Below the pieces are notes generated by a model that ran no database searches, was not told the DNA's origin, and saw nothing but the letters and a program-made list of their open reading frames with translations. Both the position numbers and the translations under genes were made by a program. Shown piece by piece: positions 1 to 7,300 of a DNA stretch of 26,433 nt. Position 1 is the first letter of the stretch. Each line of letters begins with the position of its first letter. Source of the stretch: a virus; IMG/VR virus record IMGVR_UViG_3300035680_000077, positions 1 through 26,433 of that record, one strand, 5' to 3'.

Positions 1-93
1 ATGGAAACGATAACAGGATATTTCAAAAGAATATTTCCTATACCGATTGCCCCAATGGTTCTTATAACTTTTGGATTTCTGGCGATGTCCTAA
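1..93 (+). CDS. Short hydrophobic peptide at window edge, possibly partial
   Basis: A 30-codon frame starts with ATG at the first base of the window and ends in TAA. The product is mostly hydrophobic from about residue 12 (isoleucines, prolines, leucines, phenylalanines), so it could be a single membrane segment. The frame is open to the window edge, so this may be the tail of a longer gene whose start lies outside. It lies 21 bases upstream of the next plus-strand gene and reads the same way, which fits membership of the left-end cluster of small genes. No family was recognised. Confidence 0.3.
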   Translation: METITGYFKRIFPIPIAPMVLITFGFLAMS

Positions 94-114
94 TGCTTCC
101 TTCGGAGTATTGAT

Positions 115-453
115 ATGAAACTAATTGAACCATTGGTTAAGGCTTTTAGCCTTTTAGAACCCCATCAAAATAGCAAAGATATCAGGGATGCAATGACCTA
201 TATCGATGAAGCTTTGCGTATTTTAGAGAGCAGTCGTCAGCCTGATTCCCCCAAACAGTTTGAATGCTTTTGGGGTGATAACTATCGGGCTACCCATGAG
301 AAATCTATTTTGGAATATCACACGATTGAATTTTTCACCGAGGAACGGGGCTACGAATATGACCATAGCAAATCAATCAATGCCCTCGAAATTGGTCAAC
401 AAATCGAGTTGGGCGATCCCTTTTCGATTCATTGGGTTAGGAGGATTAAATGA
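115..453 (+). CDS. Hypothetical protein, 112 aa
   Basis: The frame starts at an ATG with a GGAG element about 10 bases upstream and ends in a TGA that overlaps the next ATG (ATGA). The first 40 residues look helical, with regular leucines and charged residues; the rest is acidic and rich in aromatic residues, with no metal-binding or nucleotide-binding motif visible. I do not recognise a family. Its place at the head of a cluster of small overlapping phage genes suggests an accessory gene, but nothing in the sequence points to a specific role. Confidence 0.7.
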   Translation: MKLIEPLVKAFSLLEPHQNSKDIRDAMTYIDEALRILESSRQPDSPKQFECFWGDNYRATHEKSILEYHTIEFFTEERGYEYDHSKSINALEIGQQIELGDPFSIHWVRRIK

Positions 454-626
454 TTAATGCGAATAAACGCATTACAGAAGAACAAGTGGAATGGTGGATT
501 GGAAGCGACCACCTTTCCCCTAGCGAATTAATTGAATTATTGACCGCACTTATCAATGGGGAATACACGATCCCAAATTTTCGTGCAGATGTTTTGGAAT
601 TTTCGGAGGATACAAATCATGCCTAA
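450..626 (+). CDS. Hypothetical protein, 58 aa
   Basis: This small frame starts at an ATG overlapping the previous stop by 4 bases (ATGA), preceded by GGAGG in the tail of the upstream gene, and ends 8 bases inside the next gene. Coupling on both sides is the main argument that it is real. The product is acidic, with tryptophans near residues 15-16 and a leucine-rich helix around residues 27-35. It has no recognised domain. Its tail carries the ribosome binding site of the next gene. Confidence 0.6.
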   Translation: MINANKRITEEQVEWWIGSDHLSPSELIELLTALINGEYTIPNFRADVLEFSEDTNHA

Positions 627-1125
627 TTGGTGCTATAACAGATTGACCATTGATACCACGACTGAGGGTGGTAAGAAGCTGGCGAAAGCTTTTGAACCGA
701 AGTATGAGGACGGAGAGTCTAAGTTTCTTCATGCCAAGCCATTTCAAGACTTATTGCCATGCCCTCAAGAGCTTTTAGAAACCCAAGCTACTTTTTCAAA
801 AGAGCCAACCGATCAACAAATCCGCAATAAAGAAAAGTATGGGCATACCGATTGGTATTCATGGAATGTGGCTAATTGGGGGACTAAATGGGATGCACGA
901 GTCGAGGACTTTGACGATAGCGATCCCAATCAGATTTATGTTTATTTTGAAACGGCTTGGAGTCCGCCTGTTGAATTTATGAAGTGGTTTGCAAGCCAAT
1001 ATCCTGATGCCTACTTCCGCAACGAGTATGACGAAGAGGGTATGCATTTTGAGGGCGTTACAGAGAACAGTAAAAAAGATGGTTTTATAGACGAATGTTT
1101 TGACAAGGAAGAAGAAAATGATTGA
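619..1125 (+). CDS. Api92-like ferredoxin-fold phage protein
   Basis: The 168-residue product starts with MPNWCYN, the characteristic opening of the Api92-like family (DUF1281 type) found in phages and integrated elements. Further hallmarks are a DWYSWNVANWGTKWD block near residues 78-92 and an FETAWSPP block near 110-117. The biochemical role of the family is not known to me. I chose the ATG at 619 because GGAGG sits just upstream and the family signature starts there; an in-frame start 63 bases earlier would add residues that do not belong. The C-terminus is strongly acidic. It overlaps its neighbours by 8 bases on both sides. Confidence 0.85.
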   Translation: MPNWCYNRLTIDTTTEGGKKLAKAFEPKYEDGESKFLHAKPFQDLLPCPQELLETQATFSKEPTDQQIRNKEKYGHTDWYSWNVANWGTKWDARVEDFDDSDPNQIYVYFETAWSPPVEFMKWFASQYPDAYFRNEYDEEGMHFEGVTENSKKDGFIDECFDKEEEND

Positions 1126-1588
1126 TATTGAAAATATGAGTTTTACCGATAATCACATGGCTGTTCAAAATCCCACAGTTAGCGATTGTGGGAGGTGGAC
1201 TGTTTCACCAAAGGATTACGGCTTTAGGATAGATGGGACGGGTGGCGGATGCACCGCATGGGTTAAGCAGTGCGAGAACGGCATCGTAGTCCTTACCAAT
1301 GGTCATTTAAGCCACACGCTGGGAGAGTCTGGAAGTCCCTTTGTCATGTGCTTTTATGATGGCTCAGAGGATGGCGAAAACTCTTGGGGCAATCGTCTTG
1401 CTTGCACCGATCTATTTGTAGGAGTCCTACCAACCGATCTAAAAACGCCTGATGGCTGGGTGGTGGATTATAAAACTGCCGTGCAGATCATCAACCAAGT
1501 CTATAACAAAGCCGACCTCTTTATCGATGCGGATCAGGCTTTAGCGTTGGTGGATATATTCAAAAAAATTGATTTAGCGAACACTTAA
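1118..1588 (+). CDS. Hypothetical protein, 156 aa
   Basis: The start is taken as the ATG at 1118, inside the tail of the Api92-like gene, with AAGGAAGAAG as the ribosome binding region; an in-frame TTG 18 bases earlier is less likely. The product has a glycine-rich stretch (GTGGGCTAW near residues 40-48), a mid-region with several cysteines and aromatic residues, and a helical C-terminal third. It looks like a compact soluble protein. I do not recognise the family. Ten bases separate it from the next gene, so it belongs to the same transcription unit. Confidence 0.7.
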   Translation: MIDIENMSFTDNHMAVQNPTVSDCGRWTVSPKDYGFRIDGTGGGCTAWVKQCENGIVVLTNGHLSHTLGESGSPFVMCFYDGSEDGENSWGNRLACTDLFVGVLPTDLKTPDGWVVDYKTAVQIINQVYNKADLFIDADQALALVDIFKKIDLANT

Positions 1589-1598
1589 GGAGAAGCAC

Positions 1599-2048
1599 AT
1601 GGGCTTAGATATGTATTTAACCGCAAAGCGGTATTTATTCAAGGTTAGGGCTGGAGATAAAGCGATTGCAGAAGCTATTGGCAAGCTTGATCTGAATCAC
1701 AATGGAATGAGGGTTAAGGAAATCGCCTGCGAAGCCATCTATTGGCGTAAAGCAAATGCCATCCATAATTGGTTTGTTCAAAATGTGCAATCAGGGGTCG
1801 ATGATTGTCGGGAATATTATGTAACTCGTTCCCAGCTTCAGAGCTTATTGTCGGTGTGTAAAAAAGTTTTAGCCGAACCATCTAAATCGGAGGAGTTACT
1901 TCCCCCAATGGCTGGCTTTTTCTTTGGTTCAGCCGAAGTAAATGAATGGTATTGGGATGATCTTAAATCTACGATTGGGGGATTGAATGACATCCTTGCA
2001 GACTCCGTAACTCAAGAGTGGGAATTTTATTATGCCTCGTCATGGTAA
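1599..2048 (+). CDS. Conserved phage protein of the MGLDMYL type
   Basis: The 149-residue product begins MGLDMYLTAKRYLFK, an N-terminus I know from many phage proteins of unknown function. A WRKANAIHNWF block lies near residues 49-59 and a YWDD block near 113-116. There is no signal peptide or membrane helix. AAGGAG stands about 7 bases before the ATG. It overlaps the next gene by 17 bases. The family is widespread in phages, but its activity is not established as far as I know. Confidence 0.8.
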   Translation: MGLDMYLTAKRYLFKVRAGDKAIAEAIGKLDLNHNGMRVKEIACEAIYWRKANAIHNWFVQNVQSGVDDCREYYVTRSQLQSLLSVCKKVLAEPSKSEELLPPMAGFFFGSAEVNEWYWDDLKSTIGGLNDILADSVTQEWEFYYASSW

Positions 2049-2250
2049 AAACCCGTTTTACAAAGAGCGGGATAGGCTTAGACAAATAAACGAAGCGATT
2101 GATTACATGGAGTCTATGTTACCAACCACCTCCGATGCGTTAAAAGCCCTTCTTATTCGCAATATTGACCAATCTAAAAAACAAGCTCAAACTATCTTAA
2201 ATCAAATGATTTTGGATGGCTACACAGGAGAAAACCATGGACGATCTTAA
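2032..2250 (+). CDS. Hypothetical protein, 72 aa
   Basis: A basic, helical 72-residue product starts at an ATG inside the end of the previous gene. The N-terminus (MPRHGKNPFYKERDRLRQ) is very basic and is followed by two predicted helices rich in leucine and methionine, which could support nucleic-acid or protein binding. No family was recognised. The end overlaps the start of a 25-codon membrane peptide by 14 bases. Confidence 0.6.
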   Translation: MPRHGKNPFYKERDRLRQINEAIDYMESMLPTTSDALKALLIRNIDQSKKQAQTILNQMILDGYTGENHGRS

Positions 2251-2314
2251 AGCTGAAGATATTATTTGCACCTTTTTATTTGGTATTTTTATTGTGGCGT
2301 TCTGTTTTGTATAA
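2237..2314 (+). CDS. Tiny single-pass membrane peptide, 25 aa
   Basis: A 25-codon frame starts at an ATG preceded by ACAGGAGAAAACC, a good ribosome binding site. After a short acidic head it is almost entirely hydrophobic from residue 9 to the end, enough for one membrane helix. It is the last plus-strand gene of the left cluster, and its final 26 bases overlap the end of the converging TOPRIM gene on the minus strand. A chance frame cannot be excluded at this length, but the ribosome binding site and membrane profile favour a real peptide. Confidence 0.45.
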   Translation: MDDLKAEDIICTFLFGIFIVAFCFV

Positions 2315-3086
2315 GGCTGGATAATGATTCCCCAGCCGTTTCCGCTCCAACCCGAAGCTCGTAGTCGTTGAAGTCCTCCCCCTCATTGGGCGATACCCAA
2401 TAGGGGAGGGATGACTGTTTAGCTACCCTGATACCCACAATGTCATGGTCAGCCACTATGAGCGAGTCAGGGTAAGCCTTTGCCATTTCGGATAGGTTAG
2501 ATGCTGAGAAACATACTACGATCTTGTAGCGTGTTTTAATCGTTTTCAAAGCCCTACGGATCGATAAAGCCGTGGCATATCCTTCACACAAAATAACCTG
2601 TCCTTTGTTATCAAAGATCGCAGAAGCGTTCTTGGTTTTCTGTCCGCTTAAAAACTTCTTATTGCCCTCTGGATCGATCAATTGACATCCAACCAAATCC
2701 CCATTAATCCGCATTGGGATTGCCAGCACCTCGTTCCAAACCCATCCCTTTTCTTCTGGAAAGCCCTTTTTCACTAAGTAAGGGTGAGGCTTTTTGACGG
2801 CATTATTTAGGATGTATGCTGCCTTACCGCTTGCCCTGGAATTGTTCTTGGCAACATCGATCACAACTTTTGGCTTTCGGATTACTTGTAAAGGGTCATG
2901 CTTGCCACGAAAGCTAATAGGTTTCTCGTGGACTGCCCAATTCTGCACCGCACCCGTTATCCCATCGAATATATACGAGCCATTCTTTTTGTTTGGCTTA
3001 TCAACAGTCCTACATCTTGTCCATTTATCGTGAACCAAGTGATCGATGATTAGTCCATGCTTCTCTGCAAACGATTCAAAATTCAT
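2289..3086 (-). CDS. TOPRIM domain protein, phage primase-like
   Basis: The 265-residue product has the catalytic core of a TOPRIM domain: VILCEGYATALS near residues 164-175 supplies the conserved glutamate (E168), and VADHD near 211-215 supplies the DxD metal-binding pair. An EGEDFND block follows at 235-241. The N-terminal 100 residues resemble the region before the TOPRIM fold in phage primases, and HPYLVKKGF (101-109) is typical of this group. Such proteins make RNA primers, usually fused to or partnered with a helicase. No Walker motifs are present here, so any helicase function must be a separate protein. The start codon overlaps the methyltransferase stop by 4 bases. The gene ends against the plus-strand left cluster. 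Confidence 0.85.
   Translation of the reverse strand: MNFESFAEKHGLIIDHLVHDKWTRCRTVDKPNKKNGSYIFDGITGAVQNWAVHEKPISFRGKHDPLQVIRKPKVVIDVAKNNSRASGKAAYILNNAVKKPHPYLVKKGFPEEKGWVWNEVLAIPMRINGDLVGCQLIDPEGNKKFLSGQKTKNASAIFDNKGQVILCEGYATALSIRRALKTIKTRYKIVVCFSASNLSEMAKAYPDSLIVADHDIVGIRVAKQSSLPYWVSPNEGEDFNDYELRVGAETAGESLSSLIQNRTPQ
2315..2337. terminator. Hairpin between converging operons
   Basis: GGCTGG and CCAGCC (6 base pairs, 11-base loop) form a hairpin directly after the last plus-strand stop and inside the 3' end of the minus-strand TOPRIM gene. In the leftward reading it is followed by TTATACAAAA; there is no long U tract on either strand. The position between two converging units suggests a weak bidirectional terminator. 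Confidence 0.35.
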
Positions 3087-4318
3087 AGCATTCCCTTTTC
3101 TACCATTTCAACCCGCTCTCCAATCCATTTCATGCATGGGACTGCCATCGAATTACCCATCGCTTTATACCGAAGACTGTCGGGAGATTCGGGCTTGCCT
3201 CTCCAAGCGATGTTCGTATAGTTATCTGGGAATCCTTGGAGTCTTTCGCATTCGACAGGGGTTAGCCTACGAACCGCCATTTGCTGGGCAATAAAAGTTT
3301 GAGCATGATGACTTTGGACGGAGGGTCGGAGTGCTTGGAGGGCTGGGGTTACTTCCAAAGGGGTGGCACTAAAGTTACCCGCTATTGCATCTTCCCGAAT
3401 GGAATACGCCACTCCTTGAGTAGCGGCCGCATCAAGGGTATACATCAAACCTTCATCATTCCAACCACGCCCATTCTGGGCCTTATCTCTGCCTGAGATA
3501 TCCTGTAATGCAATCGGCACATTACCACCACCCGTCCCCCAGCGAGAGGTTACAGTCTGGCAAACATCACCCATCTCTCTTACTCGGGAGTCTGCTGGGT
3601 GAGTTTCATACACACAAGGGATTAGTCTTCCGCTGTATGCGTCTTGTCCGCTATAAGCTCCGGGGTGGGTATCTGCACAGAGTGTTCCAACTGTTCTTTG
3701 GATGCCGTTGCCATCAAAGCGTCCTTGAGAACTGTTGGAAGTTTTTTCCCTCGATTTTCTGCTCTCCTCAGTATCCCTTGACAAGCAATCTGGCTCAAAA
3801 AGAACCTTTGATGCAGAGACCCAGTCTCCAAGACATCCGACAACAAAGACTCTTCTGCGTCTTTGGGGGATTCCGAAATACTGAGCGTCAAGCACTCGGT
3901 ATGCGAACCCATACCCGAGTTCTGCCACCGCCCCGAGGAAGGAACCAAAATCCCGTCCACCACTTGAACTGAGGACACCTGGGACGTTTTCCCAAACAAA
4001 CCATTTGGGTTTGAATCGATCAAGAATTCCAGTATAGACAAGGGTGAGGTTTCCTCTTGGGTCTTCGAGTCCTTTCCTAAGTCCTGCGACTGAGAATGCT
4101 TGGCATGGTGTTCCTCCAACCAAAAGTTCAACTGTTCCATTGATGTTCCACTCCTTATATTTTGTGATGTCCCCAAGATTTGGGACTGTTGGGTAATGAT
4201 GATTTAAAACTGCCGATGGGAAGGTTTCGATCTCGGCATAGCCAATCGGATCCCAGCCTAAGGGATGCCAAGCAACTGTTGCTGCCTCCACCCCCGAACA
4301 CACTGATAAGTATTTCAT
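3083..4318 (-). CDS. DNA (cytosine-5-)-methyltransferase
   Basis: The 411-residue product carries the ordered motifs of C5-cytosine methyltransferases: an SAM-binding motif I variant (LSVCSGVEAATVAW, residues 4-17), the catalytic PCQ of motif IV (71-73, nucleophile C72), ENV of motif VI (110-112), QRRRR of motif VIII (152-156), RLTPVECERLQGFPD of motif IX (351-365) and GNSMAVP of motif X (388-394). All key residues are intact. The stretch of about 180 residues between motifs VIII and IX is where target recognition lies. No restriction endonuclease gene is adjacent, so this looks like a solitary phage enzyme that would mark phage DNA or block host restriction. It overlaps its upstream neighbour by ATGA. 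Confidence 0.95.
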   Translation of the reverse strand: MKYLSVCSGVEAATVAWHPLGWDPIGYAEIETFPSAVLNHHYPTVPNLGDITKYKEWNINGTVELLVGGTPCQAFSVAGLRKGLEDPRGNLTLVYTGILDRFKPKWFVWENVPGVLSSSGGRDFGSFLGAVAELGYGFAYRVLDAQYFGIPQRRRRVFVVGCLGDWVSASKVLFEPDCLSRDTEESRKSREKTSNSSQGRFDGNGIQRTVGTLCADTHPGAYSGQDAYSGRLIPCVYETHPADSRVREMGDVCQTVTSRWGTGGGNVPIALQDISGRDKAQNGRGWNDEGLMYTLDAAATQGVAYSIREDAIAGNFSATPLEVTPALQALRPSVQSHHAQTFIAQQMAVRRLTPVECERLQGFPDNYTNIAWRGKPESPDSLRYKAMGNSMAVPCMKWIGERVEMVEKGML

Positions 4319-4491
4319 CGTATTTTCCTTATTTTTTGTTTTATTAGTTCTACATCTTCTTCTGCATTAAGCTGGTCAATAATATTTTTCCAGCCTCTCC
4401 TTCTGCCCACGCCTAGATACCAATTTGCCAAATAGGTAATCCGCTCCTCTGGTGTGTTTAGTCTGCACTTAGCCCATGGATCTTTTTTCAT
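4315..4491 (-). CDS. Hypothetical basic protein, 58 aa
   Basis: A 58-codon frame is linked to both neighbours by 4-base ATGA overlaps: its ATG overlaps the helicase stop and its TGA overlaps the methyltransferase start. That double coupling is strong evidence for a real gene. The product starts MKKDPWAKCRLNTPEERITY, has a basic GRRRGW patch near residues 29-34, and ends in a charged helix. It has no recognised family. Charge and position suggest a small nucleic-acid-associated protein, which is inference only. Confidence 0.7.
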   Translation of the reverse strand: MKKDPWAKCRLNTPEERITYLANWYLGVGRRRGWKNIIDQLNAEEDVELIKQKIRKIR

Positions 4492-5969
4492 GCCTGAACC
4501 CTCGCTTTAGACTTACTGTAAGCAATGATGCGACTCTTAATCCATTTCATGGTTGGAGCAGATGTAGGTAATGGTTCTACTCGGATGCCATTGGGGTACA
4601 CGGAAAACTTCTCTTTGTATTTCATGGCAGCCCACCCGTCCTTATATCCCTTTAGCTTGCCGTAATACATCAACTCAGCATAGAACTGGCGGTTGTCAAT
4701 CTGGAGCTTGCGGTTAGTTTCTGCAAGTTCTTGGAGTTCGCCCGGTATGGTTAGGATTTGCTTTAGCGGACGCTCGTAACCGCACTCGCCACAGATATTG
4801 CTTTTGAATGTCCATAACGCTTTGCACTTCGGGCAGACTGCTTCTTTCTTTTCCCGCTCGGTAGGTTCTTTCTTAGCCTTCTCTTCGGAGCTATCTAAAG
4901 TCTTAACTCCTTCGGTATACAGATTGTCCCAGTCGCTTCTAAACCGCAAGAAATTACCCGAGTGATCAAGCCAAAGACCAAACTCTTTACCTTCGTGCGG
5001 ACGCATGACTCTACCCATCTGTTGCACATGGGATGAAAAAGACTTTGAGAATGGTCTAGCAGATACTCCGATCATTACATCGGTTACATCAAACCCTCTA
5101 GTAAGAATGTCAGTCGCAATCAATCCATGAATTTCGGTGTCTGGTTTAGAGAACTCCTCAATGGTTAAACGTTTGTAGTCATCGTCTTCTTTATAGGATA
5201 TGGACTCAAACCGATAGCCAGCCTCGGCAAATCCCTTGACTAGGTCTCTGCCATGATCTACGCCCGAACAGAATACGATTGTCTTTCTTGGGCCGCCAAA
5301 GATTTCATGCGTCTTTTTAATCCATTCGTTGACTACATCGCCTGTAATTGCCATGCCACGTTTGGAAACTTCAGCTTCTTTCCATTCGCCAAATGAGTTC
5401 TTCTCAGCTCCTGTCATGTCAATCTCTTTGGCTACAAATACTTTCAAAGGGACTAACCAACCTTTCTCTACCAAGTCGCCAGTCGGAGTAGCTCCTACCA
5501 CATGGGTATAGATATCTCCTAAGCCTTTAGTAAATGGGGTGGCAGTTAATCCAATAGCACGGATGTGTGGATTTTTATTGAGGAACTCAACTGTTTTCTT
5601 ACGGACGATATGACACTCATCCAAAATAATAAGGTCGATGTCTGGGAATGAATCCCTTCTCTCAAGGGTCTGTGCAGAACAAACTTGGATTCGCTCCGAT
5701 GGTCTTTCTCTCCAATGACCAGCTTGCATAACTCCATGCTCGATGCCGTACTTAGACAGTCTGGCACTCGTCTGGTCAACTAAGACTATCCGATCTACAA
5801 TCATGGCGGCTTTCTTGTACCCTTCGGATACTCGCCTCATGATCTCCATCGCTACCTCGGTTTTACCGAAGCCTGTGGATGCATACAGTAGTTGTCTTAT
5901 GTGTCCTTGTTTGAAGCCTTGCTTTATTTGCTCCACCACTTCTTGTTGGTGTGGTCTTAACTCTAACAA
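4488..5969 (-). CDS. DEAD/DEAH-type SF2 helicase with C-terminal zinc ribbon
   Basis: Motifs in order, for the 493-residue form: LRPHQQEVV at the N-terminus (4-12), Walker A STGFGKT (31-37), DECH (117-120), TATP (142-145), ATDILTRGFDV (285-295) and QMGRVMRP (317-324). A four-cysteine zinc ribbon follows (C379, C382, C393, C396), then a tail containing GYKDGWAAMKYKEKF (441-455), seen in phage helicases of this type. It should unwind DNA with ATP during replication or recombination. I chose the TTG at 5969: AAAGGAG lies 6 bases before it and the conserved region starts there. A GTG at 6074 would add 35 unconserved residues with a poor ribosome binding site. It overlaps the next gene by ATGA. 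Confidence 0.9.
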   Translation of the reverse strand: MLELRPHQQEVVEQIKQGFKQGHIRQLLYASTGFGKTEVAMEIMRRVSEGYKKAAMIVDRIVLVDQTSARLSKYGIEHGVMQAGHWRERPSERIQVCSAQTLERRDSFPDIDLIILDECHIVRKKTVEFLNKNPHIRAIGLTATPFTKGLGDIYTHVVGATPTGDLVEKGWLVPLKVFVAKEIDMTGAEKNSFGEWKEAEVSKRGMAITGDVVNEWIKKTHEIFGGPRKTIVFCSGVDHGRDLVKGFAEAGYRFESISYKEDDDYKRLTIEEFSKPDTEIHGLIATDILTRGFDVTDVMIGVSARPFSKSFSSHVQQMGRVMRPHEGKEFGLWLDHSGNFLRFRSDWDNLYTEGVKTLDSSEEKAKKEPTEREKKEAVCPKCKALWTFKSNICGECGYERPLKQILTIPGELQELAETNRKLQIDNRQFYAELMYYGKLKGYKDGWAAMKYKEKFSVYPNGIRVEPLPTSAPTMKWIKSRIIAYSKSKARVQA

Positions 5970-5985
5970 CTTTATCTCCTTTACT

Positions 5986-6003
5986 ATCAGGAAACCGCCT
6001 GAT
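5986..6003 (-). promoter_or_regulatory. Hairpin just upstream of the helicase ribosome binding site
   Basis: ATCAGG and CCTGAT form a 6-base-pair stem with a 6-base loop, ending about 6 bases before AAAGGAG of the helicase gene. A stem in this place can influence ribosome access at the TTG start. No T tract follows, so it is not a terminator. Confidence 0.35.
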
Positions 6004-6025
6004 GTCGGTACAAAATAATGGGCGG

Positions 6026-6076
6026 GGGTGGCTGGCGTTGATCTCCAGCTTCTGGAAAATGTTTTGTTCGCCACCC
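6026..6076 (-). promoter_or_regulatory. Composite stem in the ParB-helicase spacer
   Basis: Two stems can stack: GGGTG (6026-6030) with CACCC (6072-6076), and GCTGG (6031-6035) with CCAGC (6045-6049), giving 10 pairs with a 22-base bulge on one side. A CCAG in the bulged strand offers a competing partner for the same GCTGG. This lies in the 262-base spacer upstream of the helicase gene, which holds no other convincing gene. A regulatory leader is possible. Confidence 0.3.
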
Positions 6077-6203
6077 TATCCGAAGTGTGTGGAAAATAAG
6101 GTAAACCACACTACTTTTTCAAACGCAAACAGCACACCCTCGTATCAACCTACGAATTCACCCCCATAAGTCTGGTGAGGTACTTACGCTCCGTATGTGA
6201 AGC

Positions 6204-6222
6204 GGAAAATCGTGCGTTTTCC
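6204..6222 (-). terminator. Hairpin 9 bases after the ParB-like gene
   Basis: GGAAAA and TTTTCC (6 pairs, 7-base loop) form a stem shortly after the ParB-like stop codon in the leftward direction. No U tract follows the stem, so termination would be weak or partial, or the hairpin could protect the mRNA end. Its position makes it a candidate for tuning helicase-operon expression relative to the ParB-like gene. Confidence 0.3.
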
Positions 6223-6231
6223 CTCATTACG

Positions 6232-7065
6232 TTATGCAGCTTTTGAGACTTGCTTCTTCCAGTAATTCACTTGCTTTAATAATTCCGCATTCTTCTGCTG
6301 ATAAGCGTCTCGAGAAGCAGTTAAGCCTTTGATCTGTGCTTCTTGGCTCTTGATGGTGGCACGAAGCTCATCAATTAATTCTTGTGCAGATTGCTTATCT
6401 TCTTCGGACGCATCCATGCCTTTGACTGCTAACTTCGCCTTGAGTTCTTCGTTCTCCTCCGCTATGGCTTGGAACTCAGTTGCCATCTCTTCAATCTTTT
6501 GTTCCTTCTCATCAACGACTGGATCGGGTGGAGTCTCTGGTTTGGCTTTTTTTGTTCGACCCATCTTCGATGTGTCCATCGTATACTCAACACCGCCACG
6601 AGTTACTTTACGAGCTGTTGGTTGAGGAGTGTTCATTTCCTTACGAATCTTATCTACGAATGTCGCTGATACACCGCAAACTTCTGCGATCTTGATATTG
6701 TTCCACTCGCTCCATTCAAAATCTTCCAAAAGAACAAGAACGGATCTGCGTTTATCGGCATTGGTTCTGCGTAATCCGTGCTTATCGTTGGCACTGACGG
6801 CAAATAGAATCGCATCTCTGCGTGAACCATCATGGACTTCGGCTTCAATTTCTGCAAATGCTGCTTGTTTGTGGGCAAAGAAACGATGCCAGCCGTCTGC
6901 TAGGTGGTAGGTCTTACCATCAAAAAATACTGTTACTGGCGGCATCTTGCCACCTTCACGGATTACTTCTGCGTATTCTCTGACGGCATCTTCAATGATC
7001 TTGTCACGAACCTGCAAATCGCCATCTACATTGATTTTTTCTAACCTTATTTTTTCTAGTTTCAT
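6232..7065 (-). CDS. ParB-like N-terminal domain protein with C-terminal coiled coil
   Basis: The 277-residue product has a ParB/sulfiredoxin-type N-terminal domain with the hallmark ADGWHRFFAHK (56-66), a helix-turn-helix segment near residues 122-141 (NNIKIAEVCGVSATFVDKI), a basic proline-rich linker (about 150-185), and a heptad-like coiled coil from about 187 to the end. ParB-fold proteins bind DNA and, in the original family, CTP; phage members act in partition, transcription control or as nucleases. No ParA is in the window, so plasmid-like partition is not indicated. GAGGAAACA precedes the ATG. It is first in the leftward replication operon and follows an unusually structured leader. 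Confidence 0.85.
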   Translation of the reverse strand: MKLEKIRLEKINVDGDLQVRDKIIEDAVREYAEVIREGGKMPPVTVFFDGKTYHLADGWHRFFAHKQAAFAEIEAEVHDGSRRDAILFAVSANDKHGLRRTNADKRRSVLVLLEDFEWSEWNNIKIAEVCGVSATFVDKIRKEMNTPQPTARKVTRGGVEYTMDTSKMGRTKKAKPETPPDPVVDEKEQKIEEMATEFQAIAEENEELKAKLAVKGMDASEEDKQSAQELIDELRATIKSQEAQIKGLTASRDAYQQKNAELLKQVNYWKKQVSKAA

Positions 7066-7092
7066 TGTTTCCTCTTTTAGTTATTACTACTC

Positions 7093-7152
7093 TTATATGA
7101 CACCCGTTCCTCTTTTGGTGGACGCACCTCGCCTACCCAGTGCGTCCTTCAA
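7093..7152 (-). CDS. Putative 19-aa leader peptide of the ParB-like gene
   Basis: A TTG start at 7152 has AAAGGAGG six bases upstream, the strongest ribosome binding site in the leader. The frame encodes MKDALGRRGASTKRGTGVI and stops 27 bases before the ParB-like ATG. The 8-base-pair hairpin at 7120-7147 lies inside the frame, so ribosome movement would open it. The same frame is open upstream to 7227, so this could instead be the end of a degraded gene. Evidence is limited to the ribosome binding site and position. Confidence 0.3.
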   Translation of the reverse strand: MKDALGRRGASTKRGTGVI

Positions 7153-7256
7153 CTGCTTCCTCCTTTGGAGCCACAGCACCCGACAGTCGTTCGTAGAGTC
7201 GGCACTATCTTCGCCACCGACCTTGCACTATTACATCTACTTACCCCCAGTAGTGC
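7120..7256 (-). promoter_or_regulatory. Structured leader with mutually exclusive hairpins
   Basis: Four stems fit the sequence upstream of the ParB-like gene: GCACTA (7225-7230) with TAGTGC (7251-7256); GTCGG (7198-7202) with CCGAC (7217-7221); the same GTCGG with a second CCGAC (7180-7184); and an 8-pair stem GGACGCAC (7120-7127) with GTGCGTCC (7140-7147). The two GTCGG pairings exclude each other, as in attenuators and riboswitches. This matches no known RNA class that I recognise. Confidence 0.4.
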
Positions 7257-7300
7257 TTGTATTTATCCCGCTGGTGTACTCAAAGCCGTCCAGGATAAAC

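Noticed and set aside
556-618. 21-residue extension of the Api92-like protein
   Set aside because: The family starts at MPNWCYN, and GGAGG is placed for the ATG at 619.
3508-3972. 154-codon plus-strand frame antisense to the methyltransferase
   Set aside because: Antisense shadow of a well-supported gene, with odd histidine and serine composition and no neighbours on that strand.
3622-4176. 184-codon minus-strand frame inside the methyltransferase gene
   Set aside because: It lies in another frame of a gene with intact methyltransferase motifs; its composition is not protein-like for a phage and it has no ribosome binding site.
5970-6074. GTG-initiated 35-residue N-terminal extension of the helicase
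   Set aside because: The extension is unconserved in character and the GTG has a weak ribosome binding site, while a TTG at 5969 has AAAGGAG at ideal spacing directly before the conserved helicase start.
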